Below are positions 1 to 8,310 of a stretch of 64,000 nucleotides of DNA, piece by piece. The notes under the pieces are model-generated. The model did not search any database, was not told where the DNA came from, and saw nothing but the letters and a program-made list of their open reading frames with translations. A program made the translations under genes and the position numbers. Every line of letters starts with the position of its first letter. The first letter of the stretch is position 1. This DNA is from Bradyrhizobium sp. CCBAU 51627 (GTDB lineage Bacteria > Pseudomonadota > Alphaproteobacteria > Rhizobiales > Xanthobacteraceae). The DNA lies in contig NZ_LBJG01000080.1 of NCBI RefSeq assembly GCF_028128765.1, forward strand, positions 1 through 64,000. Direction: 5' to 3'.

Positions 1-284
1 CAGCCTTCCGGCTATCGCCAGCTGACCTGCCCGGCCCTGGCCGGTGAACGCGGTGACCCGCCGCCAGCTACACCATGCAAGGGGACACGATCGGGACACG
101 AGAGCGCGAATGCCCCGCGACATCCCCACGATTGTGGCAAGATCGCATCGGGCAGGCAAAAAAATCCCCTGTCGACGGTCTGTCGCAGTACCTTGATGAA
201 TCAACCTCGGTTGGTCCATAAGCGGCGTCCCGCGGCCGGATTTCGGTCTGCGTCGCGTGCTTGGGAATACAGAGGAAATCTCGC
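1..284. other. Left-edge region, no supported gene
   Basis: No reading frame here carries a recognisable domain. The last bases (271-278, AGAGGAAA) are the ribosome binding site of the tex gene. The rest may include the 3' end of a gene outside the window, but I cannot show this. Confidence 0.4.
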
Positions 285-2624
285 GTGGCGAATATCAACC
301 AGAAAATTGCGCAGGAGCTTGGGGTACGGGCGGAGCAGGTCGAGGCGGCGGTGACGCTGCTCGACGGCGGCGCCACGGTTCCCTTCATCGCCCGCTACCG
401 CAAGGAAGCGACCGGTGCGCTCGATGACGCGCAATTGCGCACCCTGGAGGAACGCCTGGTTTACCTGCGCGAGCTGGAAGACCGCCGCAAGGCGATTCTC
501 GAATCAGTGCGAGAGCAGGGCAAGCTCGATGCCGCGCTGGAAGCCTCCATTCTCGCCGCCGACAGCAAGGCGCGCCTGGAAGACATCTATCTGCCGTTCA
601 AGCCGAAGCGCCGCACCAAGGCGGAAGTGGCCAAGGAGGCCGGCCTCGAGCCGCTCGCCAACCAGCTCATCGCGGAGCCCGCCAACGATCCGAAGGTCGT
701 CGCCGAAGGCTTCATCAACGCCGAGAAGGGCGTTGCGGATGCGACGGCCGCGCTCGACGGCGCTCGCGCCATCCTGGTCGAACGCTTCGATGAGGACGCC
801 GACCTGATCGGAGCCTTGCGCGAGGACATGTGGACCAATGCGCGCATGGCCTCCAAGGTGCGCGAGGGCAAGAAGACAGAGGGCGAGAAATTCGCCGACT
901 ATTTCGATTTTTCGGAGCCGCTGACCAAGCTGCCGTCGCACCGCATCCTCGCGATGTTCCGCGGGGAGAAGGAAGAGATTCTCGATCTCCAGATCCAGGC
1001 CGAGGAAGCGCCGCCCGCGGGCGTGCCGGGCGCCTATGAATTGAAGATCATGAAGCGGTTCGGCATCGCCGACCTCAAGCGGCCCGGCGACCGCTGGCTG
1101 ATCGACACCGTGCGCTGGGCCTGGCGCACCAAGATCCAGGTGCATCTCAACATCGATCTGCGCATGCGGCTGTGGAATGCGGCCGAGACCGAAGCGGTGC
1201 GTGTGTTCGCCTCGAACCTGCGCGACCTCCTGCTGGCGGCGCCCGCCGGCACCCGCGTCACCATGGGCCTCGATCCCGGTTACCGCACCGGCGTCAAGGT
1301 CGCCGTCGTCGATGCCACCGGCAAGGTGGTCGACACCACGGCGATCTATCCGCACGAGCCGCAGCGGCAGTGGAACGAGTCGCTGGCGACGCTCGGCCGG
1401 CTCGCGATCAAGCATCGCGTCGAGCTGATCGCGATCGGCAACGGCACCGCCTCGCGCGAGACCGACAAGCTCGCGACCGAGCTGGTGAAGGGCCTCCCCG
1501 AGCTGAAGATGTCCAAGATCGTCGTGTCGGAAGCCGGCGCGTCGGTTTATTCCGCTTCGGCCTTCGCCTCCGAGGAATTGCCGGGCCTCGACGTCACCCT
1601 GCGCGGCGCGGTCTCGATCGCCCGCCGCCTGCAGGATCCGCTCGCCGAGCTCGTCAAGATCGAGCCCAAGGCGATCGGCGTCGGTCAATATCAGCACGAT
1701 CTCGGCCAGGCCAAGCTCGCCAAATCGCTCGACGCCGTGGTCGAGGACTGCGTGAACGCGGTCGGCGTCGACGTCAACACGGCCTCGGCGCCGCTGCTGG
1801 CACGCGTGTCGGGCGTCGGCTCGGGCCTTGCGCAGAGCATCGTGGCGCATCGCGACGCCAACGGCCCGTTCAAGTCGCGCAAGGCGCTGAAGGAGGTGCC
1901 GCGGTTGGGCCCGAAGGCGTTCGAGCAATGCGCCGGCTTCCTGCGCATCCTCGGCGGCGAGGATCCGCTCGATGCCTCCGGCGTGCATCCGGAAGCCTAT
2001 CCCGTGGTGCGTCGCATCCTCGCGGCGACCAAGAGCGATATCAAGGCGCTGATCGGCTCAAGCGAGATCGTGCGCACGCTGAAGCCGAAGGATTTCGTCG
2101 ACGAGACCTTCGGTCTGCCGACCGTCACCGACATTTTGAAGGAATTGGAAAAGCCCGGCCGCGATCCGCGTCCGGCGTTCAAGGCTGCGGTGTTCAAGGA
2201 GGGCGTCGAGGAGATCAAGGATCTCAAGAAGGGCATGATCCTCGAGGGCACCGTAACCAATGTCGCCGCCTTCGGCGCTTTCGTCGACATCGGTGTGCAC
2301 CAGGACGGCCTGGTGCATATTTCGGCGATGTCCAAAACTTTCATCAAGGATCCGCGCGAGGTGGTGAAGCCCGGTGACATCGTCAAGGTCAAGGTGCTGG
2401 ACTTCGAGGTCGCCCGCAAGCGCATCTCGCTGACCTTGCGCCTCGACGACGAGGTCGGCGCCAAGAAGGACGCACCCGGCATGCAGCGCGACAACAATTC
2501 ACGCAGTCCGGCCCGCATGACCTCGTCGGCCCCGCGCAAGCAGGAGTCCTCCAGCGGTGGCGGCGGTGCGCTCGCCGAGGCGATGCGCAGGGCCGCGGAG
2601 AAGAACAACGGCAAGCGGGCGTGA
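285..2624 (+). CDS. tex: Tex-family RNA-binding transcription accessory protein
   Basis: Tex is a cytoplasmic nucleic-acid-binding protein linked to transcription and toxin expression. The 779-residue length matches the family. Visible order: N-terminal helical Tex region (1-190), YqgF/RNase-H-like core starting near residue 327 (GLDPGYRTG), helix-hairpin-helix segment near 498-540 (VSGVGSGLA), and a C-terminal S1 RNA-binding domain near 650-720 (GTVTNVAAFGAFVDIG), followed by a polar tail. I chose the GTG at 285, which gives the usual N-terminus MANINQKIAQ and lies 7 bases after AGAGGAAA; an upstream TTG at 261 has no such site. The gene stands alone and is followed by an intergenic palindromic repeat. 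Confidence 0.96.
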   Translation: MANINQKIAQELGVRAEQVEAAVTLLDGGATVPFIARYRKEATGALDDAQLRTLEERLVYLRELEDRRKAILESVREQGKLDAALEASILAADSKARLEDIYLPFKPKRRTKAEVAKEAGLEPLANQLIAEPANDPKVVAEGFINAEKGVADATAALDGARAILVERFDEDADLIGALREDMWTNARMASKVREGKKTEGEKFADYFDFSEPLTKLPSHRILAMFRGEKEEILDLQIQAEEAPPAGVPGAYELKIMKRFGIADLKRPGDRWLIDTVRWAWRTKIQVHLNIDLRMRLWNAAETEAVRVFASNLRDLLLAAPAGTRVTMGLDPGYRTGVKVAVVDATGKVVDTTAIYPHEPQRQWNESLATLGRLAIKHRVELIAIGNGTASRETDKLATELVKGLPELKMSKIVVSEAGASVYSASAFASEELPGLDVTLRGAVSIARRLQDPLAELVKIEPKAIGVGQYQHDLGQAKLAKSLDAVVEDCVNAVGVDVNTASAPLLARVSGVGSGLAQSIVAHRDANGPFKSRKALKEVPRLGPKAFEQCAGFLRILGGEDPLDASGVHPEAYPVVRRILAATKSDIKALIGSSEIVRTLKPKDFVDETFGLPTVTDILKELEKPGRDPRPAFKAAVFKEGVEEIKDLKKGMILEGTVTNVAAFGAFVDIGVHQDGLVHISAMSKTFIKDPREVVKPGDIVKVKVLDFEVARKRISLTLRLDDEVGAKKDAPGMQRDNNSRSPARMTSSAPRKQESSSGGGGALAEAMRRAAEKNNGKRA

Positions 2625-2665
2625 GAAGTGAACGGCCTGACATAGGGTGGGCTCTAACCACATCG

Positions 2666-2752
2666 TCGTTGCGAGCGTAGCGAAGCAATCCAGTATCCCT
2701 CCGCGGAAACAGTCCTGGATTGCTTCGTCGCGAGGGCTCCTCGCAATGACGG
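2666..2752. repeat. Intergenic palindromic repeat, family R1
   Basis: Left arm reads GTTGCGAGCGTAGCGAAGCA and right arm ends TCCTCGCAATGAC; the two arms are largely complementary around GCAATCCAG/CTGGATTGC. Related copies lie at 11691-11776 and 39322-39405, with a shortened copy at 17308-17335. It sits between tex and the next gene and could fold as a long RNA hairpin. Confidence 0.85.
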
Positions 2753-2886
2753 GGGAAGGGTGTGTGACGGCCTCCCTAACTTTCGCGACAGAATCTGGCG
2801 CGCTTGTAAGTTGAAGCCGCCTGCTGCTTCCTCTCTGATCCCCCTCGCGCGGCAGCATATCGCCGCGCGGCACGGAGGATGCTTCG

Positions 2887-3450
2887 ATGGACAACAGGCT
2901 TCTTAAAGGCCTCACTGCGGTGGCGATCGCCGCGGCGATGGCACTCGCTTCACCGGTTCTCGCCAGAGGTGGCGGCGGTGGTGGCGGTCACGGCGGCTTC
3001 GGCGGCGGTGGCTTCGGGGGTGGTGGCCATTTCGGTGGAGGCATGGGCGGCATGCACGCTGGCGGCTTCGGTGGCGGCATGCATGTCGGTGGCATGGGCG
3101 GTGCGCATTTCGCCCATGTCGGCGGACCGGGCTTCGGTGGACCTGCCTTCGGCGGCGCGCGTTTCGCCGGTTCGCCGATGGCCGCGCATGCAGCCATCGG
3201 GCCGCGCTTTGCCGGTGCACCGCTCGCAACCCGCGCGGCTTTCGGGCCGCGATTTGCCGGCACGGGCTGGCACGGCCGGCCCTTCATCGGCCGTCATGCC
3301 TTCTTCTTCCGCCATCACCGCTTCCATCGGTTCGCCTTCTTTGGCGCGCCCTTCTACTACGCCAATTACTACGACGACGGTTGCTGGCGACGGAGCTGGA
3401 CGCCCTATGGATGGCAATGGGTCAATGTGTGCGGGTACGATTGGTACTAG
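2887..3450 (+). CDS. Gly-rich exported protein of unknown function
   Basis: A 187-residue protein with a clear signal peptide (positive MDNRLLKG, hydrophobic AVAIAAAMALASPVLA, cleavage near residue 27). Residues 28-95 are almost all Gly with Phe, His and Met (GGGFGGGGHFGGGMGGMHAG); the C-terminal part is rich in His, Phe, Tyr and Trp and holds two Cys. The AGGAT upstream fits the start. No catalytic motif is visible. Many alphaproteobacteria carry similar small Gly/His-rich exported proteins of unknown role; the His and Met residues make metal binding a possibility only. It lies 97 bases upstream of the response regulator on the same strand, which may mean a shared promoter. Confidence 0.75.
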   Translation: MDNRLLKGLTAVAIAAAMALASPVLARGGGGGGGHGGFGGGGFGGGGHFGGGMGGMHAGGFGGGMHVGGMGGAHFAHVGGPGFGGPAFGGARFAGSPMAAHAAIGPRFAGAPLATRAAFGPRFAGTGWHGRPFIGRHAFFFRHHRFHRFAFFGAPFYYANYYDDGCWRRSWTPYGWQWVNVCGYDWY

Positions 3451-3547
3451 CATCGCCGGACCGCACCATTGTCGCGATCGCCACCAGATGGTTCCGCTCA
3501 GCCCCGGAACGGGATAGTCTGGTGGTGATCGTCGCGCGGAGTTTGTC

Positions 3548-4240
3548 ATGACCGGAGGCCATCGCCGTATCCTCGTCGTCGAGGACGATCCGGAGACCGC
3601 AGGCCAGCTCGTCGAGGAACTGACGACGTCGGGCTACGACGTCGATCTCGCCGCCACGGGACGCGAAGCGCTCAGCCATGGCGTGGCCCGCGACTATGCC
3701 GTGATCACCATCGATCGCATGCTGCCCGATATCGACGGCATTACCGTGATGCGCCAATTGCGCGACGATGGTATCGCCGCGCCGTTCCTGATCATCTCCG
3801 CGCTCGGCGAGGTCGACGATCGCGTACGCGGCTTGCGCGCCGGCGGCGACGATTACCTCGTGAAGCCTTTTTCCTTCGTCGAGCTGCTCGCGCGCCTCGA
3901 GGCGCTCGGCCGCCGCAGCGAGACCATCGCCAAGGAAACGATTTTGCGAGTCGGCGATCTCGCCGTCGACCTGATCGCGCGCAATGCCAGCCGCCGCGGC
4001 CGCAAGATCCCGCTGCTGCCGCGCGAGTTCCAGCTGCTCGAATATCTCGTCCGCAACGAGGGGCGCGTCGTCTCCCGCGCGATGCTGCTTCAGCATGTCT
4101 GGGACCTGCATTTCGATCCCTCCACCAACATCATCGACGTCTATGTCGGACGCGTCCGCCGCAAGGTCGACGATGCCCAGGCCTATCCGTTGATCCATAC
4201 CATCCGCGGCATCGGATATTGCCTCCGTGCTCCTGGCTGA
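3548..4240 (+). CDS. OmpR-family two-component response regulator
   Basis: A DNA-binding response regulator of 230 residues. The receiver domain (7-120) has the acidic pair D13/D14, the phosphoacceptor D56 (TIDRMLPDIDG), S84 and the conserved K106 (LVKPFSF). The C-terminal winged helix (about 132-228) has the OmpR pattern, with LLPREFQLLEYLVRNEGRVVS and the terminal VGRVRRKVD...IHTIRGIGY. It overlaps the kinase gene by 14 bases, so the pair is co-translated and almost certainly cognate. Its targets are unknown. Confidence 0.95.
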   Translation: MTGGHRRILVVEDDPETAGQLVEELTTSGYDVDLAATGREALSHGVARDYAVITIDRMLPDIDGITVMRQLRDDGIAAPFLIISALGEVDDRVRGLRAGGDDYLVKPFSFVELLARLEALGRRSETIAKETILRVGDLAVDLIARNASRRGRKIPLLPREFQLLEYLVRNEGRVVSRAMLLQHVWDLHFDPSTNIIDVYVGRVRRKVDDAQAYPLIHTIRGIGYCLRAPG

Positions 4241-5297
4241 CACGCTTCGTTCCTCGACCTTCCGCCTGGCGCTGATCGCCATCGCGATCTTCGGCCTGAT
4301 CGTCGCGGCGATCCTGGCCTACGTCTATTTCGGTACGCTCGCTTATGTACGGAGCCGCGTCGGGGACGTCGGCGACCACGGCGGCTTCACGGCGATGCTC
4401 GAGCTGGCGATGATCGCAGTTGCAGTGCTGCTGGTGGTGCTCGCCGGCCTCGCCGCCGTGCTGGTGACGCGGCGCACGGTCGGACGGATCGAGGAGATCA
4501 ATGCCACCAGCCGCGCCATCATGCTGTCGGGCCTCGACCGGCGCATTCCCCTGCGCGGCAGCCATGACGAATGGGACCGCGTCGCCGAAAACCTCAACCA
4601 GATGCTCGATCGCATCGAGACGCTGATGGGCGAGGTCAAGCAGGTCAGCGACAATGTCGCCCACGATCTGCGCACGCCGCTGACACGAATGCGCGGGCGG
4701 CTGGAAAAGGCTTATCACGCCCCGCGTGACGGCGAAGCCGATGCCGCGCTGATCGGCGATACCATCGCCGATCTCGACGCCGTGCTCGGCATGTTCGCCT
4801 CGATCACGCGGATCTCGGAGATTGAGACCCGTGCCCGCCGCAGCGCCTTTCGCGCGCTCAACCTCGCCGAGATCGCCGGCGAGGTCGTCGAGCTCTACGA
4901 CGCTGCGGCCGAGCAGGTCGCAACGCGCCTGAGCCTCAATGGGGATCGCGAGGTCGCCGTGACGGGCGACCGCGACTTGTTGTTCGATGCCATCGCCAAT
5001 CTCGTCGACAACGCGATCAAGCATGGCCGCGCCGGCGGAAAGGTCACCGTGACCTGCCGCAATGCCGGCAATGGTGCGATGATCGCGATTGCCGACGACG
5101 GTCCGGGCATTGTCGCCGACCAGCACGACCACGTGTTCAAGCGCTTCTACCGGCTCGAGCAGAGCCGTTATACGCCCGGCAACGGTCTAGGCTTGAGCCT
5201 GGTCGCGGCGGTGTCGCGGCTGCACGGCGCCGAGATCGCGCTGCATGACAACGCGCCGGGCCTGACGGTCCAGCTCAGCTTCCCAAATGTGCTATAG
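4227..5297 (+). CDS. Two-component sensor histidine kinase
   Basis: An inner-membrane kinase of 356 residues, partner of the overlapping response regulator. Two membrane segments (about 13-35 and 56-80) flank a loop of only about 20 residues, so it probably senses within the membrane or through a partner. Then HAMP (81-135), DHp with the phosphorylated H146 (NVAHDLRTPLTRMRGRLE), and the ATPase domain with N box (N262 in LVDNAIKHG), G1 (DDGPGI, 290-295) and G2 (GNGLGLSL, 318-325). Start is GTG inside the 3' end of the regulator gene. Its stop shares the palindrome CTATAG with the stop of the convergent LuxR gene. Confidence 0.95.
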   Translation: MLLADTLRSSTFRLALIAIAIFGLIVAAILAYVYFGTLAYVRSRVGDVGDHGGFTAMLELAMIAVAVLLVVLAGLAAVLVTRRTVGRIEEINATSRAIMLSGLDRRIPLRGSHDEWDRVAENLNQMLDRIETLMGEVKQVSDNVAHDLRTPLTRMRGRLEKAYHAPRDGEADAALIGDTIADLDAVLGMFASITRISEIETRARRSAFRALNLAEIAGEVVELYDAAAEQVATRLSLNGDREVAVTGDRDLLFDAIANLVDNAIKHGRAGGKVTVTCRNAGNGAMIAIADDGPGIVADQHDHVFKRFYRLEQSRYTPGNGLGLSLVAAVSRLHGAEIALHDNAPGLTVQLSFPNVL

Positions 5298-5663
5298 CTC
5301 GATCACGCCGCGGCGCGCCGCATGCGCCACCGCATCGGTCCGGCCGGTCGCATCCAGCTTGTCGAGCAGCGAGCCGACATGGAATTTCACCGTGTGCACG
5401 GAGATGTTGAGCCGGCGCGCGATCATCTTGTTGGAAGCGCCTTCCGCCATCAATGCCAGCACATCGAGCTCGCGCTGCGTCAGGTCAATGTCCTCGGGCA
5501 TCACGCGCGGATCGCGGGCGACGATCGTCGCACTCGCGGTCTCGCCGGGCGCAGCAAGGCGAAGCCCTGCGACACCGCCAAGCAGCGTCGCAAGACGGTC
5601 GGCCAGCGCGGGATCCTCGATCTCGAGCGACAGCACGATGTCAGGCGTGGTGTCCTCGCTCAC
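5292..5663 (-). CDS. LuxR-type HTH protein with degenerate N-terminal domain
   Basis: A 123-residue regulator. Residues 58-118 form a LuxR/GerE helix-turn-helix (LTQRELDVLALMAEGASNKM, then IARRLNISVHTVKFHVGSLLDKL). The N-terminal 55 residues resemble a shortened receiver remnant (LEIEDPALADRLATLLGGVAGL) with no phosphoacceptor pattern, so it is probably not controlled by phosphorylation. Its ATG overlaps the stop codon of the upstream HtrA-like gene by 4 bases (ATGA), so the two are translationally coupled. It converges on the histidine kinase gene with a 6-base overlap. DNA target unknown. Confidence 0.88.
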   Translation of the reverse strand: MSEDTTPDIVLSLEIEDPALADRLATLLGGVAGLRLAAPGETASATIVARDPRVMPEDIDLTQRELDVLALMAEGASNKMIARRLNISVHTVKFHVGSLLDKLDATGRTDAVAHAARRGVIEL

Positions 5664-6526
5664 GCCTCCGGCCTCTCGCCGACAGTGACCTTGAAGCTCG
5701 CCGGCTCACCGCCGCGGCGGACCGCGACATCGACCACCGTGCCGATGCTTGCGGGTCCCAGCGTTCGCGACAATGCGCGCACGCCGGAGAGCTTCTGGTC
5801 GTTGACCGCCACGATCACGTCGCCCTGCCGGATACCGGCTGTGGCCGCTGGGCCGGCCTTGTCGACGTTCATCACCATCGCGCCGAGCCCGTCATCGAGC
5901 CGCAGCGGCTGCAGTCCGAGCCCTAGATAGCCGCGGGCGATGCGGCCGCGAGTCTCGAGCTGCGACGCGACGCGCTCGATCGTTGCCGTCGGGATCACCA
6001 GCACCCGCCGCGGCCCGAGCACGGCCATGCCGAAGGCCTCGCCCGAGGCATCGAGGGCAAGCCCGCCCTCCTGGCTCGGACGCAGGCGAACGTCGAGCTC
6101 GATGCGCGCATCGATCTCGCCGCCGCGCAGGGAGCGCCAGCCCTTGCCGGAGGCCGACACCATCCCGAGCGCAGCGCTCGGGGTATCGCGATTGGCGGAC
6201 ACCACGACCGACAACGCGCCGAGGGCAGGGACCGTCGCGGCCAACCTGACCGGGGCGACGGCGGTATCAGCGCGCAGCAACGCGATATCGGTGGTGTGAT
6301 CGCGGCCGGCGATGGTCGCGGCAATCGTGCTGCCGTCGGCAAGCACGATCTGGACGTCGCCCTCGTCGGCCAGCGCCTCGTCGGCGGTGGCGATCAGGCC
6401 GGACTTCCAGACGAAGCCGGTCGAGCGGGAGCGATGCGAGTGCACGGAAACGACGGAGGGCGCGGTCCGCGCCACGACGTCCGCGAGCGCGGACGACAGC
6501 GAGGTGAGAGGGGTGAGGTCGGTCAT
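5660..6526 (-). CDS. Protease-dead HtrA/DegP-like protein with PDZ domain
   Basis: A 288-residue S1C-family fold: trypsin-like domain (about 10-185) and one PDZ domain (about 195-285, RGYLGLGLQPLRL... AGIRQGDVIVAVND). Aligned by eye to DegP, the catalytic Asp is kept (D80 in HTTDIALL), but the His position holds Glu (E50 in IATADEAL, DegP VTNNHVV) and the Ser position holds Glu (E153 in PSQEGGLALD, DegP PGNSGGALV). It should not cleave peptides. There is no signal peptide, so it is predicted cytoplasmic, unlike normal HtrA. It is co-translated with the LuxR protein, which suggests a binding or sensory role in regulation (inference). Confidence 0.88.
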   Translation of the reverse strand: MTDLTPLTSLSSALADVVARTAPSVVSVHSHRSRSTGFVWKSGLIATADEALADEGDVQIVLADGSTIAATIAGRDHTTDIALLRADTAVAPVRLAATVPALGALSVVVSANRDTPSAALGMVSASGKGWRSLRGGEIDARIELDVRLRPSQEGGLALDASGEAFGMAVLGPRRVLVIPTATIERVASQLETRGRIARGYLGLGLQPLRLDDGLGAMVMNVDKAGPAATAGIRQGDVIVAVNDQKLSGVRALSRTLGPASIGTVVDVAVRRGGEPASFKVTVGERPEA

Positions 6527-6698
6527 GGAAGGCTCCTGTAAGCTGCCTCCAATCTGGGATGTTACGGTCGATTGGGAAACTGGCCGGGTGGCCAGTCATC
6601 CGCAAGGCGCGGCCGACGAACATGTGATTGGGAGCCACTCACGGGAACGTGTAGCAATCCCCTGAAGCGTTGCGGCTGCTCAAATTGCCAGTGGCAGC

Positions 6699-6971
6699 TT
6701 AAAGCTCGCGATAGGCCCGCTCGCCGGTTTCGGGCCGCATGAACACCGCGACGCGCTTGTTCGTCTCAGGATCGATGAAGCGTTCGCCGGTGTCGACCCA
6801 GCCGGGGCCGATCGGCTGCTTCGAAGCCGGCTTGTAGCGGGTGTCATGGATCAGGCTCGCGATCAGGCCGATCCCGACGAATGTCAGCGGCACGCCGAAC
6901 GGAAAGAAATGGCCGACGGCGAGCAGCACGATCGCGATCAGGAGCGCAGCGATACCGATCGGCAGCGACAT
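6699..6971 (-). CDS. Small membrane protein of unknown function
   Basis: A 90-residue protein with two hydrophobic segments at the N-terminus (about 5-22 and 27-43: IGIAALLIAIVLLAVGHFF and GVPLTFVGIGLIASLI), then a soluble tail of 45 residues with several Asp, Glu and Arg. It starts just one base after the stop of the YbjQ-like gene upstream, so the two form an operon. No known domain is visible. GC and codon use match the neighbours. Confidence 0.75.
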   Translation of the reverse strand: MSLPIGIAALLIAIVLLAVGHFFPFGVPLTFVGIGLIASLIHDTRYKPASKQPIGPGWVDTGERFIDPETNKRVAVFMRPETGERAYREL

Positions 6972-6972
6972 G

Positions 6973-7296
6973 CTAGTGCGCAGGCTCGACCACGACGGCC
7001 GTTCCGTAGGCGACGATCTCGCTCATGGTCTGGCCGATCTCGGCGGAATCGAACCGCATCATCACGATCGCATTGGCGCCCATCGCGGTGGCATTCTCGA
7101 CCAGGCGGTCGATGGCGTGGCGGCGCGCGTCTTCCAACAGCCTCGTATATTCCGGAATCTCGCCGCCCACGATCGAGCGCAGGCCGGCGACGATATTGCC
7201 GCCCAATCCACGGCTGCGGACGACGATGCCAAAACACTGGCCGAGTGTCCGGACCACGCGGTGGTTGGCGACGCTCTCGGTGGTGACGATCAACAT
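6973..7296 (-). CDS. YbjQ/UPF0145 family protein
   Basis: A 107-residue protein with the family pattern: beta-strand start LIVTTESVANHRVVRTLGQC, then GIVVRSRGLGGNIVAGLRSIVGGEI, ending NAIVMMRFDSAEIG and YGTAVVVEP. The family forms pentameric rings and is sometimes called heavy-metal binding, but its role is not settled. I chose ATG at 7296, after AGGGAAG, over an upstream ATG at 7326 that adds ten non-family residues. It is the first gene of a two-gene operon with the small membrane protein. Confidence 0.88.
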   Translation of the reverse strand: MLIVTTESVANHRVVRTLGQCFGIVVRSRGLGGNIVAGLRSIVGGEIPEYTRLLEDARRHAIDRLVENATAMGANAIVMMRFDSAEIGQTMSEIVAYGTAVVVEPAH

Positions 7297-7377
7297 GGGG
7301 CTTCCCTGCCTGGTTGCACGCCACATTAGTCCGCGCCCGGATGGAACGGTTCAATGCCGTTGTCCCCCAGAACGTCG

Positions 7378-8235
7378 TCAATGCCGCGCAGCCACCGCGC
7401 CGAGGACATTGTCCCAGCGGTAGGAATAACCGACGCCGACGATATAATCCGGCGAATTCCTGTTAAGGCCGAACGCCAGGTGGAAATCGATCTGTTCGGT
7501 CCGGTTCAAGAGATAGCCGCCGCCAACATTGAACAGTGCCGTGCTGGCGCCGCGCGAGGGGAAGTCGCCGACATATTCAGCGAACAGCGCCACCTTCTCG
7601 TTGACCTTCCGCTCGATCACGAAGGTTGTCTCGCTGGTCTGACGGTTGGCGAGATCCGACGGCCGGAAAAAGCTGGTAAACATGCCGCTGATGCCCCAGC
7701 CGCTGCCGAGCTCGTAGGACCAGGGTACTTGCAGATAGGGTTGATGGCCTGAGCCTGATATCGCGGGTGTCCCAGTCGGCAGACCGACCCCCGACACCAC
7801 CGAGAGGTTGGCCGACTCCGGCAGCCCGCTGATCTGCCATTTCACGGCGGGGGTGATATTGGTGAAACCGGTGTCGACGGGGCCGGCCAACCGACCGATG
7901 TAGCTCGGCACGTCGACCAGCACTTCGAGGCAGGGTGCGACACCAAAACGGAGGCGGCTGTTGCTGCCGTCAAAGCTCTTCGCCGCGCTCTGACCCGACG
8001 TGTTGACGCCGTTCTCGATCTGGATGCTGCCGTCAGGCACGACCAGGCTGGAATTGGTCACGTCGGGGCGGTCGGTCGCGATCTCCGATCGCGGTGAGGG
8101 GCACTCACCAGCCTCGGCCATGCCGGGACAGATCGCGGCCAGGAGGCCGACGCACCCCCTGGAAAGCCGCCAATGCCGCAGGACAATTCCCCAAACCACG
8201 AATACGCTCTTCGAAGGCAGCTTGCTTGCCGGCAA
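7378..8235 (-). CDS. Outer-membrane transporter-like protein (MetA-pathway phenol degradation type)
   Basis: A 285-residue protein with an N-terminal export region ending near residue 42 (LLAAICPGMAEA). The mature part starts ERP-like with SEIATDRPDVTNSSLVVP and continues as alternating beta strands (SLQIENGVN..., FGVAPCLEVLVDVPSYIG, AVKWQISG, GVGYSYRW), the pattern of the putative MetA-pathway family of outer-membrane beta-barrels. That family has no firm biochemical role. The start is uncertain: the N-terminus before the hydrophobic part is long (about 25 residues). It is divergent from the DapA-family gene with 75 bases between. Confidence 0.7.
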   Translation of the reverse strand: MPASKLPSKSVFVVWGIVLRHWRLSRGCVGLLAAICPGMAEAGECPSPRSEIATDRPDVTNSSLVVPDGSIQIENGVNTSGQSAAKSFDGSNSRLRFGVAPCLEVLVDVPSYIGRLAGPVDTGFTNITPAVKWQISGLPESANLSVVSGVGLPTGTPAISGSGHQPYLQVPWSYELGSGWGISGMFTSFFRPSDLANRQTSETTFVIERKVNEKVALFAEYVGDFPSRGASTALFNVGGGYLLNRTEQIDFHLAFGLNRNSPDYIVGVGYSYRWDNVLGAVAARH

Positions 8236-8310
8236 TACGACCCCATGTTAGCACGCACCGGTTCGCGCGCCTGCCAGACAAGACCCAGCTTCCCGGACTT
8301 TATTCCCGAC

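Noticed and set aside
504..1988. Open frame of 494 codons on the minus strand inside tex
   Set aside because: Antisense to Tex, which has clear domains; no start signal or domain.
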